Below are positions 12,345 through 24,099 of a stretch of 64,000 nt of DNA, piece by piece. The first letter of the stretch is position 1; every line of letters starts with the position of its first letter. The notes beneath the pieces were generated by a model. That model made no database searches. It was not told where the DNA came from and worked only from the letters and a program-made list of their open reading frames with translations. The position numbers and the translations under genes were made by a program. This DNA is from Reticulitermes speratus (lineage: Eukaryota > Arthropoda > Insecta > Blattodea > Rhinotermitidae), in assembly GCA_021186555.1 (NCBI GenBank), contig JAJKFL010000011.1, positions 31,669,611 through 31,733,610 on the forward strand, given 5' to 3'.

Positions 12345-12650
12345 ACCAATTAAATAATACTAGCATAACTAATACACTAACCAAATTATGCACTTAATAA
12401 AATACATTCAAAAGTAAGTATGAAAGTCCTACATGTTTCGGCACTGTGGTGCCGTCATCAGAACAAAGTAACACAAGACCATCACGCTTCTGCAGGTATG
12501 TATGTACATACATAAGCGTGCTGGCCTTATGTTACTTTTTCAGTTAACTCCTTGATGATGGCACCTCGTTGCCGAAACATGTAGGAGTTTTATATTTACT
12601 TTTGAATGTATTTTATTTAGTGCATAATTTGGTTAATGCATTAATTCTAA
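12345..12650. mobile_element. Foldback element FB2, complete
   Basis: Two arms meet around GTATGTATGTACATACATA. Outer arms pair AACCAAATTATGCACTTAAT with ATTTAGTGCATAATTTGGTT. Each arm carries a hammerhead-like motif. Left, minus strand, 12,430-12,461: CTGATGA, stem II CGGCAC/GTGCCG, GAAAC, GTA, but no stem I partner. Right, plus strand, 12,546-12,589: stem I AACTCC/GGAGTT, stem II GGCA/TGCC, core TTGATGA with C3 to T. The two arms differ by an 11-base loss just before the left core. Confidence 0.75.
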
Positions 12651-12984
12651 CACGATATGAATAACATAAAAACACTGGCATAGTTTGGAGGATAATATTA
12701 AAACGAATTTTCAGAAGGAAAGCTTCTGAGGGTGTGGACTGGATTTATATGATTTAGACCAGGGCACAGTGGTGATAATTAATTTCCGGATTCCGTACAA
12801 TGTCGGTAATTTTGTGATCAACATAGAATGAATTAGACAGACTCTCAGTGAAAGCTCAACTCCGTTTAATTGGCGTTAGTTCAAGACCAGGTACTGTCGG
12901 TATCACATGCAACCCATAAATACACTGTGCGGGGAGGTGTAGAGTCTTTTTAAAAGCAAAAAACGTCACAACTGAGTTTTTAAA

Positions 12985-13200
12985 TTATCAAGCGCATTCG
13001 CTTAATTGCGAAAGGCGCCTACTAGCTTCATCATGTCCGTCCGTCTGTCCGAATGTATCAACGCGGCTCCCATTTGACAGAGTTCCGTGAAATTTGACAT
13101 TGGGGACTTTTACGAAAAACTGTCGCGAAAATCCAAATTTCGTTGAAATCGGGCAAGAATATCGGGGAACTTTACATGAAGACCTAAGTACGTTTCGTTG
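12985..13200 (-). repeat. Dispersed repeat family B, inverted fragment
   Basis: The reverse complement matches the right third of the copies at 1,745 and 14,320, including the CGCAATT, GACAGACGGACGGACATGAT-like and TTTCATGAAAT-type blocks. The 3' part of the family only. Confidence 0.6.
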
Positions 13201-13501
13201 CAGCCGGCGACATTAAATCGCCATAAATCCGCTCTCTTCGGATGAAATTGTACCAGGCTCTTACGAGAGCCGAGAAGGTATAAACATTATGCGAACGCGC
13301 CACGATATTATGTTATACGTACATTTCCCATCTGTTAATACTTAAGTTTCGAGGTCTAACAAAGCGCTCTATGCTTTTGTAATGGTAACTTCTCTGTAAA
13401 TGTGTTCCTAAACTCGTGATATAAACACAAAACACTACATCATCAGTACCTGACTTCACCAAAACACTTGTATTTGTTCTGCCTGTTGCGTATATCAGCT
13501 C

Positions 13502-13537
13502 TATATAGAACTGCTGTTAGTGACGCTCTTCACTGCT
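13502..13537 (+). promoter_or_regulatory. Core promoter of secreted-protein gene 1
   Basis: TATATA at 13,502-13,507 and TCACTG at 13,530-13,535, with the A 30 bp after the first T of the TATA box. The start codon follows 21 bp after the initiator A. The same layout precedes the other three family members. Confidence 0.65.
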
Positions 13538-13552
13538 GGCGAGGACGTTGCA

Positions 13553-16500
13553 ATGACTGCCAAATGTGCGTACGTCTTCTTTTTTCTTCTGGCGCTCGGC
13601 ATAGCGCAGGTAAGTTTGAGGTTGAAAAAAAAACTTCGCCCTAAGACTGTTCGTTATAAAACGCTAATAACTCCTCACCGTAAAAAATTACCATGTTACG
13701 AAACACTATACAGAGCCTCGGTTCGGGCTCTTGTGAGTGCGGTAATGAACCTTCGGGTTCCATAAAACGCGGGGAATTTCTTGACTAGCTGACGACCTGT
13801 TAGCTTCTCAAGAAGGACTCTGCTACATGGAGTTAGTTAGTTAGTTAGTTAGTTAGTACCTATAACGGTTCTTTCTAAAGGACGTAACAAGTAGACTGTT
13901 TCCCATTATATGACGAGCCATGCTTATCGGTTGTTACTATTAGTTGAGAAGGTTGCAGTAAGGTAATTATACCAAACGTATGGATAGTAACGGCGTAGCA
14001 AGGAAGACGTTATACTAGACAATCGGTGGCAAAAGACCTGTAGTCAAATCTAAAAGAAGATGGATTGAGGCAGTAGAGGAGGAGCCAAAGAAGATACTGG
14101 GCATAAGAAACTGGAAGAGAGAAGCAATGGATAGACAACTGCGGAGTGGCTGTATGCAGGAGGCCAAGGCCTGATAGCGGGCTGTTGCATCATAGATGAA
14201 CAAGAAGAAGATGCTGATGACACTAATGAAGAAGATTGTTTCCCGCCTTCTCAGGTGAGGACAGACAGTTAGCCAATTTCAGAATACACACTGTTCGTTT
14301 TGGAATACCGGAACATGGACAAAGCCTAAAAAAAAAGAGGCAATGTGCGTATAAATGTAACATTGAGGCCGTTCGCGTAACCATTGTTGCCGTGGAAAGG
14401 CTATAAGTATTACTGATTGTATGTCTGTAGCCTTAGTTATCCAGCATGCAATGCGCATGCGCCATATTATATTGTCACCTGTGGCCTGTCCGGCTGTACC
14501 ATATTTTTCCACATTATCTCATAAACGGCACGATTTTCGAACAAAAGTTTCGGAATATAAAATGTGTGTTTTTATGTTCACTACAACGTTTGTCTTAAAC
14601 ATTTCTCATTCTAAGAAGAATTCAGCGAGATATTATCATAAATGTACATAGGTCTTCATGTAAAGTACCGTTGTTATTGTCAGATTTTAATGAAACTCTA
14701 ACATTCTCGACAGATTTTCGATAAATGTTCAAATATAAAATTTCATGAAAATCTCTCAGTGGGAGCCGAGTTGTTCCTTGCGAACGAAGAGACAGGACAG
14801 ACGGAGGGGCAAACAGACATGACGTAGCTGATGGTCGGTTTTCGCAATTTTGCAAACGTGCCTAAAAACAAGGTAATTCTAGAAGTTTCAAGTCTTCTGG
14901 AAAATGGTACCACGTCGATGGGTGACCGATGTCCGACGTTTCGAAATATCATGGTTCTCTTATATTCAAGGGTAGAGTGCCACGAAATGTCGGACACCAA
15001 TCACCCAGTGACCAAGCCCTCAACTGCACGGCCGAAAAAGCCTAAAAATTCGCAAAATTTTCCTAAATTAAAACTGACCTCCGGAAAACAGCATTCAAAT
15101 AGAATGACAGAAACAGGCTCTGTAATTATTACGTGTACTGCAATATTTTTGACTGAATCAGGTAGGGGGCTCTCTCGAAATCAATTATTAACTTTTATGT
15201 GGCCCAAATATTGATGATTCCTTCAAAGACATTTATTAGGCAGTCATTAGATCATTAGATTCTTTGACACAGAATTAGACATGCAGTCGGTATCATATAC
15301 TGTCAGTTCATTGAATTAGCAACGTATCGTGTACTTTGGAAAAGGCTGATGGATTGTCTCCTTCCACAGGTAACAGAGAATATCTTCAGCGTTCTGCTTT
15401 AACAATACCATACATTATGCGGTCAGGTGGGTCCTTAGTGCTTTAGTCACTTAGTTTGTTGGTTGATTAACATGCGAAGTACTCAAAAGGTCCATGACTG
15501 GTCCGCCAACCGGACTCTATGTAAACGGAATCCAAATTTATGTTCTTACTACCAGAATTTGGAGGCACGCGGTGATGCAGGTGGGTGAGGCACTGCGCTA
15601 CAAGCCGGAAGGTCCCGGACTCGATTCACGGTGTTGTCACTGAAATTTTTTCATTCACATAATCCTTCCAGCAGCACTATGGCCCTGGGGTCGACTCAGC
15701 CTCTAACAGAAATGAGTACCAGGAATATTTCCTGGGGGGTAAAGGCGGCCGGTGCGTAAGGCTGACAACCTTACCACCTTCATGTGCCGACTGTCTTGAA
15801 ATCTGGGAGCCTCAACCTCCTGGAAACCTCACGACATCTCCAGGCCTGTAGAGGGATTGCTTTACCTTTTGTTACCAGAATTTAGGAGAAAAATTAACTT
15901 CACAGGGCAGAGTCCCTCACAGCTAACAGTTGCTCAGCGAGTCAACAAATTACCCACACTGTATGGCGCCGCAAGGTGTACTACCTTGTGTCCAAGTGCT
16001 CGTCACTGATTTATATCCTGATCCAGATGAAGGCAGCCTGTACGAAAGCATCCTAACAGACGTATGGAGGACGCAACTTCTTTCTTTTGCTCTACCAATC
16101 TCTTCACGTCTGTTGCAGAGCCTGCATATCCGGGATATCGGTTCCGATTTTATAGAGAATATTGTCGACAAAACCCTGCCTGCTGTTAAGAAATACTTCA
16201 ATCCGTTCTCCGAATCTGCAGCCAATATTGTCGAGGCCCTGCTCAGAGATCTCAAGAACAGAACCGGTGCGTTCCATCTGGACTCTACCAGAGCCTTCCA
16301 GAACTTGAGGAACGTCATCAAATCTCTACAGCCGCTCCTGACAAACGTTGGACAGGACATTGCTAGCTGCATTGTGACGGAGAAGGGGGACATTCTGGAC
16401 GTCATAAGGGCAGCAGGTACGCATTATCAGCGACGCTGTTTCAACCACTGTAGTAATGTAGCGTCGGGTTAGATACAGAGTAAACATATTTATTACATTT

Positions 16501-19183
16501 TATTATTTTTATGACGTTCTGTCAGTTCGGATCGTGTGTAGGCCGAAATATAAAATTGCGATTATTTTAATTTTGGGCGCATAAAGTTATTTGAAATTTC
16601 ATAAAAACATTAAAAATTAACTTTGTCAAAATTGTATATCATCAACCACGCTGCTATCCAGTGAAAATACTTCACTCAAGGTTGACACTGCAATGCTGAC
16701 CTCAGGAAATTTCCATTGTTGATCTATAAGTAGCTATAGGGTGTTTATTTTCCTGCTTGACCGATTACCGTTAGCCCGAAACTCTAGTGAGTTTTTATTA
16801 AACTTTCATAAAACTGTTTATACTCATCCTATAGTATTGGAAAAATTTATTAGGATGGCCCAGTAAGTCTTCCTGAATTTTGTAGAATTGACCTTTAATG
16901 GGTCTTTGACTTATAAGTGGGTGCACCCAATGTTTTCGTTTGCGTCTATTTTTGAATTTTATACGCAGTAATAAGGCAATCACACAAGTACTTTCGATGA
17001 AATCCATACCATTACTGAAATATACTAGCGATTTTTTGGTCGCCGTGTGCGGACCGCAATACTTTTCGGCGATTGCGACTTTTCAGTCGCGGGGGCAATA
17101 AATCGCAAGTGTGCGCCTAGCCTAAAAGTTATTATCACTGCGATCGTTTGTACAGCTCCCGTCATTGACTGTTAAACCTCCCCGACGTGGGGCGTATGAC
17201 GCAACGCTGGCAGAGCGTCGGGCGGTGTGTTTGGCCGGCGCTAATCAGTCAAACAGAAAAAAAAAACACCCTACACTTGCTAACACACAGAAGGCAGAAG
17301 GACAAACCCCAGCCGTCCCTTATAAAACTCTTTTATTTCACAACGTTGTTCCAACTGTTAATATTCAAATGAGATACGGTAGGATAGGGAGAAAGAATTG
17401 CTCATGACATATTCAAATGTAAATCAGTTCATGTTTCACCTGAAGAGGTAGAAATAATTTAACAAATTTCACTTGATAATTTCACGCTCGACAATTGTTC
17501 CTCCGTCAAGATTCCTACCTTGCCTTGTTGTTATGTTATTTAACGACACTGACGTTGAAGAGAGAGAGTTGAGTTTTATTTAACAGCTCTTTCAACTGCT
17601 AACATTATAAGGCGTCGATGGTGGCTGAAATACGAATATTGGGCATTGCTAGAATAACACTGATGACAGAAAACCGAATTACTCGGACAGAATCCTAACC
17701 CTTTGCTACTTTAATTATCATAAATTCCACATTGAGATCTGCGCTCTTCTAGGATATCACGCAGCGCCGAGTGGTAATCCTTTACCGACGTTTCGGGACA
17801 ACCTATCGGTCCCATCTTCAGGTGTCAAGAAGTCCAAGAAGCCTTCGCATTCTTGACCCCTTAAGATGGGACCGATGGGTTGTCCTGAAACGTCTGCAAA
17901 TGATTACCACACGACGCTGCGTAATATCCCAGAAGAGCGCAGATCTCATCCACACGGCGGCGGAAGCCCGAAATCACGGAGATTCCACATTTTCCTGGGC
18001 TGCGGTCAAACCTGGGACTCTGCAATGAGAGACCGATAAACAGCGGCCTGTGTCGTGTGTCTCGGCCTGATACAAAATGCTGAATAACGTGATGATACAT
18101 GCCGAGTATTGCGAAAATATTTGGAACCAAGCGATCTGGACGTCGTACCTCGTAGAGTAAAAAACCATTGTCTTGGAAAGGTAAAGTTCTCCCTAGAACG
18201 GGCCATGAAGGCCCAGAAGGGGAGTAGAGGTATAGCTCTACTCTCTCTTTAACCCTGGCACTAGATGAGGGTGGGTGGTCAACTCCACGCCCCGGCCGCT
18301 TTTCCCTCGGGAAAGAGACCCGGTACCCATTTTATAGGAGGCTGGGTGGGCCCCAGGGCCGATCTGGACGGATGTGGAACATCTCGCCCCCACCGGGATT
18401 CGATCCCCGGACCGTCCAGCCCGTAGAGAGTCGCTGTACCGACTGAGCTATCCCGGTCCTCTTGGAAAGCAGGAAGGGAACTAGGAAAGCTTCAGAGAGT
18501 TTCAGCTGCAAAACTTTTGGTTTCAATCAAAATTTAACGTGTTGCGATTTTGCTCAGGTAATATAGCGTCGAGAGACAGATAGGGATTGCAGCCGTTGTG
18601 GAAGGAAGAGGTCACGGCTTCACGGGTTTTGACTTGAGGGGCTTAGGAAAGTCAAGGACATCTAAAGAGGATAACCACTTTTCGGACCGAAATATGAACC
18701 CAGAACCTTGAAATATTAACCAGGACTGCAAAGCACTCGACAAACACATCCCGTATAATTCACTGTTTCACTGCATTACATTTTCTCTTTCTTACAGAGT
18801 CGGAAACACAAGCCTGTGCAGAGGGGCTCGTAGCACAAATACAGCCTCTGGTCATCAACATCTCGCAGACAGTGACCCACATACAGGATGTGGCAGTTAC
18901 GTTCTCCCCCAACATTACTGACTGTGTCACATCCAACATCGCAAATCCCATCGCTCTACCCAGATGTTTATCTAAAGCTATCGGTCCAGTGATCAGTGAT
19001 CTATCCACTATTGCCATACAGTTCAAGAACAACTTCCGGAAATACGAGCAAGAAAACACAGATTTCCATACACAGCTCCAGCAATGTCATATTCAGCTTC
19101 AGGGTACTGTGGCGAGTGTGGGAAACCTTGTAGAGGACGTTCGGAATTGTGTGAGCAAATGGAAGCGAGGAAACTCTTCTTAA
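13553..19183 (+). CDS. Small secreted cysteine-patterned protein, gene 1 (intact, 3 exons)
   Basis: Exons 13,553-13,609, 15,930-16,416 and 18,798-19,183 join to 310 codons (309 aa plus stop). Exon 1 is a signal peptide ([19 protein letters not shown]). Exon 2 starts after a weak CTAACAG acceptor, the only nearby one that keeps phase 0 without a stop, and ends at GCAG|GTACGC in phase 1. Exon 3 follows CTTTCTTACAG. The mature protein is mostly predicted helix. Cysteines from the end of exon 2 onward are spaced C-x22-C-x35-C-x13-C-x39-C-x20-C, shared with gene 2 (x12 in the third gap) despite little other identity. Function unknown. Insect secreted families such as Pfam DUF725 would be the first to compare, but I cannot confirm membership. 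The introns hold SINE, Harbinger and foldback copies. Confidence 0.85.
13727..13857 (-). repeat. Dispersed repeat family A, inverted, with (AGTT)n
   Basis: Reverse-complement copy of the module at 3,690, next to an AGTT tetranucleotide run of about five units. Lies in intron 1 of gene 1. Confidence 0.8.
14320..14875 (+). repeat. Dispersed repeat family B, copy 2
   Basis: Same order of blocks as 1,745-2,290, from AATGTGCGTATAAATG through GGCCTGTCCGGC and ACGGCACGATTTTCG to TTTTCGCAATTTTGC. Lies in intron 1 of gene 1. Confidence 0.75.
15565..15880 (+). mobile_element. tRNA-derived SINE, family B
   Basis: Head GATGCAGGTGGGTGAGGCAC, decayed box B GGACTCGATTCAC, body TATTTCCTGGGGGGTAAAGG and TCTGGGAGCCTCAACCTCC, tail GGATTGCTTTACC. 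It ends about 50 bp before exon 2 of gene 1, so it sits close to the acceptor. Confidence 0.85.
16798..17125 (-). pseudogene. PIF/Harbinger transposase, N-terminal remnant
   Basis: The minus strand encodes 69 aa including [19 protein letters not shown] and [12 protein letters not shown], the conserved start of HARBI1-like transposases. Upstream sequence up to about 17,125 (AGGCGCACACTTGCGATTTA, TTGCCCCCGCGACTG) looks like the element's 5' end. The catalytic DDE part is missing. Lies in intron 2 of gene 1. Confidence 0.75.
17733..17955. mobile_element. Foldback element FB1, copy 2
   Basis: Outer arms GAGATCTGCGCTCTTCTAGG and CCCAGAAGAGCGCAGATCTC are nearly perfect inverted repeats. Arms also share the CGTAATATC/GATATCACGC block and AAGTCCAAGAA in the middle. 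Left arm carries the hammerhead-like motif listed separately. In the right arm the core is CTTAAGA and GAAAC is followed by GTCTGC, so it is broken. Confidence 0.85.
17783..17825 (-). ncRNA. Hammerhead-ribozyme-like motif in FB1
   Basis: On the minus strand: core CTGAAGA (17,815-17,821), stem II GGGAC/GTCCC with a CGATAGGTT loop, GAAAC (17,790-17,794), loop GTCG, triplet GTA (17,783-17,785). Stem I pairing next to the core is poor, so activity is doubtful. This is the only FB1 copy with an intact C3. Confidence 0.5.
18205..18462 (-). mobile_element. tRNA-derived SINE, family A, full length
   Basis: Reverse-complement copy of 10,134-10,395; box A reads TAGCTCAGTCGGTACAG and box B GGGGATCGAATCC on the minus strand. 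Lies in intron 2 of gene 1. Confidence 0.9.
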
Positions 19184-19497
19184 AACTCGCCTTCATCAAC
19201 CAATTTGGGAACTTTCCGTAGACTTTCCGCTTGCATCTACTTGGAAATCACGTCGCCGAAATGCAGTGACTACTCAGAAGATCTACTTGGCAGTAGTTGG
19301 CAATAACGTAAATATGTATACAGAAAAATATTAAAACACCTGAAAGGAAATTTAAAAAATTAAAAAATTTTACGGCGTATCATGAAGCTAATTTATATAT
19401 AAAATTTATATATAAAAAAACCAGGAAACCAGACAGCAACACGTATTACATACTGTGAGGCCTTCACGGTCACTGAATGCAGTAAAACGTTCTCGAG

Positions 19498-19640
19498 ATA
19501 CAAGCCGCGTCAAATGGTTAAACGTCGAACGATTCGACGTTTCGAGAATCATCTGCGATCTCGTCATCAGGGAACAAATGCCTGAAGGTGATGGTTCTCG
19601 AAAAGTCGTTCCGTTCACCGTTTAACCACTTGACGTGCCT
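19498..19640. mobile_element. Foldback element FB4, copy 1
   Basis: Arms GCCGCGTCAAATGGTTAAAC and GTTTAACCACTTGACG are inverted. Minus-strand hammerhead-like motif at 19,536-19,575: CTGATGA (19,564-19,570), stem II CGAGA/TCTCG, GAAAC, but the triplet position reads GAA. The right arm keeps only CCTGAAGGTGATGG. A second copy lies at 23,865-23,985. Confidence 0.7.
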
Positions 19641-19684
19641 GGTAGGCCAAGAAACATTTGGTTATAAGTTTTGCCCCTTGGCAT

Positions 19685-22595
19685 TTCTGTGATGCTGGGG
19701 GCAGAGCGTGAAGGAAAGCTACAAGCAGCCGTGTGCTGTTATTTTGTGGTGCTGGGGGCAGAGCGTGAAGGAAAGGTACAAGCAGCCGTGTGCTGTTGTT
19801 TTGTGGTGCTGGGGGCAGAGCGTGAAGGAAAGCTACAAGCAGCCGTGTGCTGTTATTTTGTAGTGCTGGGGGCAGAGCGTGAAGGAAACGTACAAGCAGC
19901 CGTGTGCTGTTATTTTGTAGTGCTGGGGGCAGAGCGTGAAGGAAAGCTACAAGCAGCCGTGTGCTGTTATTTTGTGGTGCTGGGGGCAGAGCGTGAAGGA
20001 AAGCTACAAGCAGCCGTGTGCTGTTATTTTGTAGTGCTGGGGGCAGAGCGTGAAGGAAAGCTACAAGCAGCCGTGTGCTGTTATTTTGTAGTGCTGGGGG
20101 CAGAGCGTGAAGGAAACGTACAAGCAGCCGTGTGCTGTTATTTTGTGGTGCTGGGGGCAGAGCGTGAAGGAAAGCTACAAGCAGCTGTGTGCTGTTATTT
20201 TGTGGTGCTGGGGGCAGAGCGTGAAGGAAAGGTACAAGCAGCCGTGTGCTGTTGTTTTGTGGTGCTGGGGGCAGAGCGTGAAGGAAAGCTACAAGCAGCC
20301 GTGTGCTGTTGTTTTGTGGTGCTGGGGGCAGAGCGTGAAGGAAAGCTACAAGCAGCTGTGTGCTGTTATTTTGTGGTGCTGGGGGCAGAGCGTGAAGGAA
20401 AGCTACAAGCAGCTGTGTGCTGTTATTTTGTGGTGCTGGGGGCAGAGCGTGAAGGAAAGGTACAAGCAGCCGTGTGCTGTTGTTTTGTGGTGCTGGGGGC
20501 AGAGCGTGAAGGAAAGCTACAAGCAGCTGTGTGCTGTTATTTTGTGGTGCTGGGGGCAGAGCGTGAAGGAAAGGTACAAGCAGCCGTGTGCTGTTGTTTT
20601 GTGGTGCTGGGGGCAGAGCGTGAAGGAAAGCTACAAGCAGCTGTGTGCTGTATTTTGTGGTGCTGGGGGCAGAGCGTGAAGGAAAGGTACAAGCAGCCGT
20701 GTGCTGTTGTTTTGTGGTGCTGGGGGCAGAGCGTGAAGGAAAGCTACAAGCAGCTGTGTGCTGTTATTTTGTGGTGCTGGGGGCAGAGCGTGAAGGAAAG
20801 CTACAAGCAGCCGTGTGCTGTTATTTTGTGGTGCTGGGGGCAGAGCGTGAAGGAAAGGTACAAGCAGCCGTGTGCTGTTGTTTTGTGGTGCTGGGGGCAG
20901 AGCGTGAAGGAAAGCTACAAGCAGCCGTGTGCTGTTATTTTGTGGTGCTGGGGGCAGAGCGTGAAGGAAAGGTACAAGCAGCCGTGTGCTGTTGTTTTGT
21001 GGTGCTGGGGGCAGAGCGTGATGGAAACGTACAAGCAGCCGTGTGCTGTTATTTTGTGGTGCTGGGGGCAGAGCGTGAAGGAAAGGTACAAGCAGCCGTG
21101 TGCTGTTGTTTTGTGGTGCTGGGGGCAGAGCGTGAAGGAAAGGTACAAGCAGCCGTGTGCTGTTATTTTGTGGTGCTGGGGCAGAGCGTGAAGGAAACGT
21201 ACAAGCAGCCGTGTGCTGTTATTTTGTGGTGCTGGGGGCAGAGCGTGAAGGAAAGGTACAAGCAGCCGTGTGCTGTTATTTTGTGGTGCTGGGGGCAGAG
21301 CGTGAAGGAAAGGTACAAGCAGCCGTGTGCTGTTGTTTTGTGGTGCTGGGGGCAGAGCGTGAAGGAAAGGTACAAGCAGCCGTGTGCTGTTGTTTTTTGG
21401 TGCTGGGGGCAGAGCGTGAAGGAAAGGTACAAGCAGCCGTGTGCTGTTATTTTGTGGTGCTGGGGGCAGAGCGTGAAGGAAAGCTACAAGCAGCCGTGTG
21501 CTGTTATTTTGTGGTGCTGGGGGCAGAGCGTGAAGGAAAGGTACAAGCAGCCGTGTGCTGTTATTTTGTGGTGCTGGGGGCAGAGCGTGAAGGAAAGCTA
21601 CAAGCAGCTGTGTGCTGTTATTTTGTGGTGCTGGGGGCAGAGCGTGAAGGAAAGGTACAAGCAGCCGTGTGCTGTTGTTTTGTGGTGCTGGGGGCAGAGC
21701 GTGAAGGAAAGCTACAAGCAGCCGTGTGCTGTTGTTTTGTGGTGCTGGGGGCAGAGCGTGAAGGAAAGCTACAAGCAGCTGTGTGCTGTTATTTTGTGGT
21801 GCTGGGGGCAGAGCGTGAAGGAAAGGTACAAGCAGCCGTGTGCTGTTGTTTTTTGGTGCTGGGGGCAGAGCGTGAAGGAAAGGTACAAGCAGCCGTGTGC
21901 TGTTGTTTTGGGTGCTGGGGGCAGAGCGTGAAGGAAAGGTACAAGCAGCCGTGTGCTGTTGTTTTGTGGTGCTGGGGGCAGAGCGTGAAGGAAAGCTACA
22001 AGCAGCCGTGTGCTGTTGTTTTGTGGTGCTGGGGGCAGAGCGTGAAGGAAAGCTACAAGCAGCTGTGTGCTGTTATTTTGTGGTGCTGGGGGCAGAGCGT
22101 GAAGGAAAGCTACAAGCAGCCGTGTGTTGTTGTTTTGTGGTGCTGGGGGCAGAGCGTGAAGGAAAGGTACAAGCAGCCGTGTGCTGTTGTTTTGTGGTGC
22201 TGGGGGCAGAGCGTGAAGGAAAGGTACAAGCAGCCGTGTGCTGTTGTTTTGTGGTGCTGGGGGCAGAGCGTGAAGGAAAGGTACAAGCAGCCGTGTGCTG
22301 TTGTTTTGTGGTGCTGGGGGCTGAGCGTGAAGGAAAGGTACAAGCAGCCGTGTGCTGTTATTTTGTGGTGCTGGGGGCAGAGCGTGAAGGAAAGGTACAA
22401 GCAGCCGTGTGTTGTTATTTTGTGGTGCTGGGGGCAGAGCGTGAAGGAAAGGTACAAGCAGCCGTGTGCTGTTATTTTGTGGTGCTGGGGGCAGAGCGTG
22501 AAGGAAAGCTACAAGCAGCCGTGTGCTGTTATTTTGTGGTGCTGGGGGCAGAGCGTGAAGGAAAGCTACAAGCAGCCGTGTGCTGTTATTTTCGG
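19685..22595 (+). repeat. 57-bp minisatellite, about 51 units
   Basis: Unit starts GTGCTGGGGGCAGAGCGTG and ends CTGTTATTTTGTG. Units vary at three positions: AAGCTAC/AAGGTAC/AACGTAC, GCCGTG/GCTGTG and GTTATT/GTTGTT. Because 57 is a multiple of three, long open frames exist on both strands and look like 19-residue repeat proteins. They have no start context, no intron signals and switch frame at single-base indels near 20,650, 21,178 and 21,909, so I treat them as non-coding. The sequence just right of the array is G-rich (GGGGGGGGG at ~22,609). Confidence 0.95.
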
Positions 22596-22667
22596 TAGTA
22601 AAGGAAAGGGGGGGGGGGTGGTGCAATTACTACGGACAGTAATGCTGTTCTGAAACGCAATGAAAAT

Positions 22668-22702
<35 letters not shown>

Positions 22703-23500
22703 CTCAAATCGGGCTTCAGCCCATATCTGATTAAGGTTTAGCATTCTAACAGAAAGAAGTTTCAAAGAATGGCTCTGTCTCGGTCTTCAAGTACAAAAAT
22801 GGGATAAACTTATTGAATTGTAACCATTAGATGAAACTAATCATATATATATATATATATATATTAAATATAAGAACCGCCACAAGTACGCCTACTATTA
22901 TTCGAATAATCTGCCAGAGGAATGCAGCACGTCAGACACGCCAGTCAACAGGGTGATACAATGCAGACAATCAGAGACACTAAAAGCAGATGTATATAAA
23001 TTTAAAAAACAATTTTGAAAACAGCTGAAAGGCGGATAAGCGAAATTTGGTGCCACGGTAATAGTAGTAGTACTAGTATCAGCAATACCAGTAGTAGTAG
23101 TAGTAGTAGTAGCAGCAGCAGTAATTCAATTCAATTCATTTCAGTTCTGCAACATTAACGCGTTGATACAAGAGCCGGAATGCCAATTATAGGGACAGCA
23201 AAAGAACATACGGAGAATACACGAAGTAACTAACCACAAACGTAACACATGAAAAATAATAAAACACAAAATAATTCAGGTACATTTCGTAAATTAGTTT
23301 AAATAAAAATTACAAAATTAAGTTACGAGAAAAATTGAATCACATTTGCACTTCCTGTCGGTGTGGGTGGATTAATCCATTTAAAACGGACGATAGTTTG
23401 TGACCAAGATATTCGGTCTTATGTCTTAGTACTTTATGTACTAATGGTGACGTAGATTGGCCTGATACGTGCAACTAAAGGCAGTCTGCACTTGGATTAT
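22596..23500. other. Simple repeats, no gene
   Basis: Contains (TTA)n at about 22,668-22,700, (TA)n at 22,843-22,863 and imperfect (AGT)n at 23,064-23,110. Near 22,860-23,060 the minus/plus frames resemble a LINE 3' tail only vaguely. No coding region supported. Confidence 0.6.
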
Positions 23501-23504
23501 ATAA

Positions 23505-23635
23505 CTAACTAACTAACTCCATGCAGCAGAGTCCTTCTTGAGAAGCTAACAAGTCGTCAGCTAGTCAAGAAATTCCCCGCGTTTTATGGAACCCCTAAGG
23601 TTCATTACCGCGCTCACAAGAGCCCGTGGGTCCCT
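23505..23635 (+). repeat. Dispersed repeat family A
   Basis: AACTAACTAACTAACTCC start, GTCAGCTAGTCAAGAAATTC and GGTTCATTACCGCGCTCACA. Same module as at 3,690. Confidence 0.85.
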
Positions 23636-23864
23636 GTCACCACGGCATGTTGCGTCCTCGGGTTGCGGATGGAGGAACAGCCTCCGAATATGGAGGGTAG
23701 CTGCGAATATGCAGTCGCGGACAGCCAACAAGGGGTGGCCCTCCAGCTTGGGGGTTGGGCGAGGTGCTAACGACTCCTCACCGTAAAAAATTACCATGTT
23801 ACGAATCAATCAACAAAGCCTCGGACCTGGACTGGATTATATAATCAAATATAATGAGCCGCGT

Positions 23865-23985
23865 CAGGTGGCTGAACGGTGAGTAAACCAACCTTTCGAC
23901 AACCATCTCTATTTCCGTCATCAGGGAATATCTCGAAAGGTTGGTTTACTCAGGTTTAACCATCTTACGCGGCTTATAGCTCGAT
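23865..23985. mobile_element. Foldback element FB4, copy 2
   Basis: Arms GAGTAAACCAACCTTTCG and CGAAAGGTTGGTTTACTC are perfectly inverted, with outer GCCGCGTCAGGTGG. On the minus strand the left arm has CTGATGA but GAAAG instead of GAAAC and no GTH at the right place, so the hammerhead-like fold is lost. Confidence 0.75.
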
Positions 23986-24099
23986 AAAGTGTTATTGAAG
24001 CCAGTCGCCGTGAACGTTTCAGATTATATACATCAAGATATAGTTATTTGTAAGTCGCAGCTTAATTCGTCTGTATGTTTTATCATGTAACAAACATTT

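Noticed and set aside
15950-16405. 151-aa minus-strand frame
   Set aside because: Shadow of exon 2 of gene 1, whose plus-strand reading has a signal exon, correct splice phases and family cysteines.
19671-22653. Several overlapping open frames of 190-506 aa made of a 19-residue repeat, on both strands
   Set aside because: They are a consequence of a 57-bp tandem unit (a multiple of three) without stops. Frames swap at one-base indels, and there is no start context, splice signal or domain.
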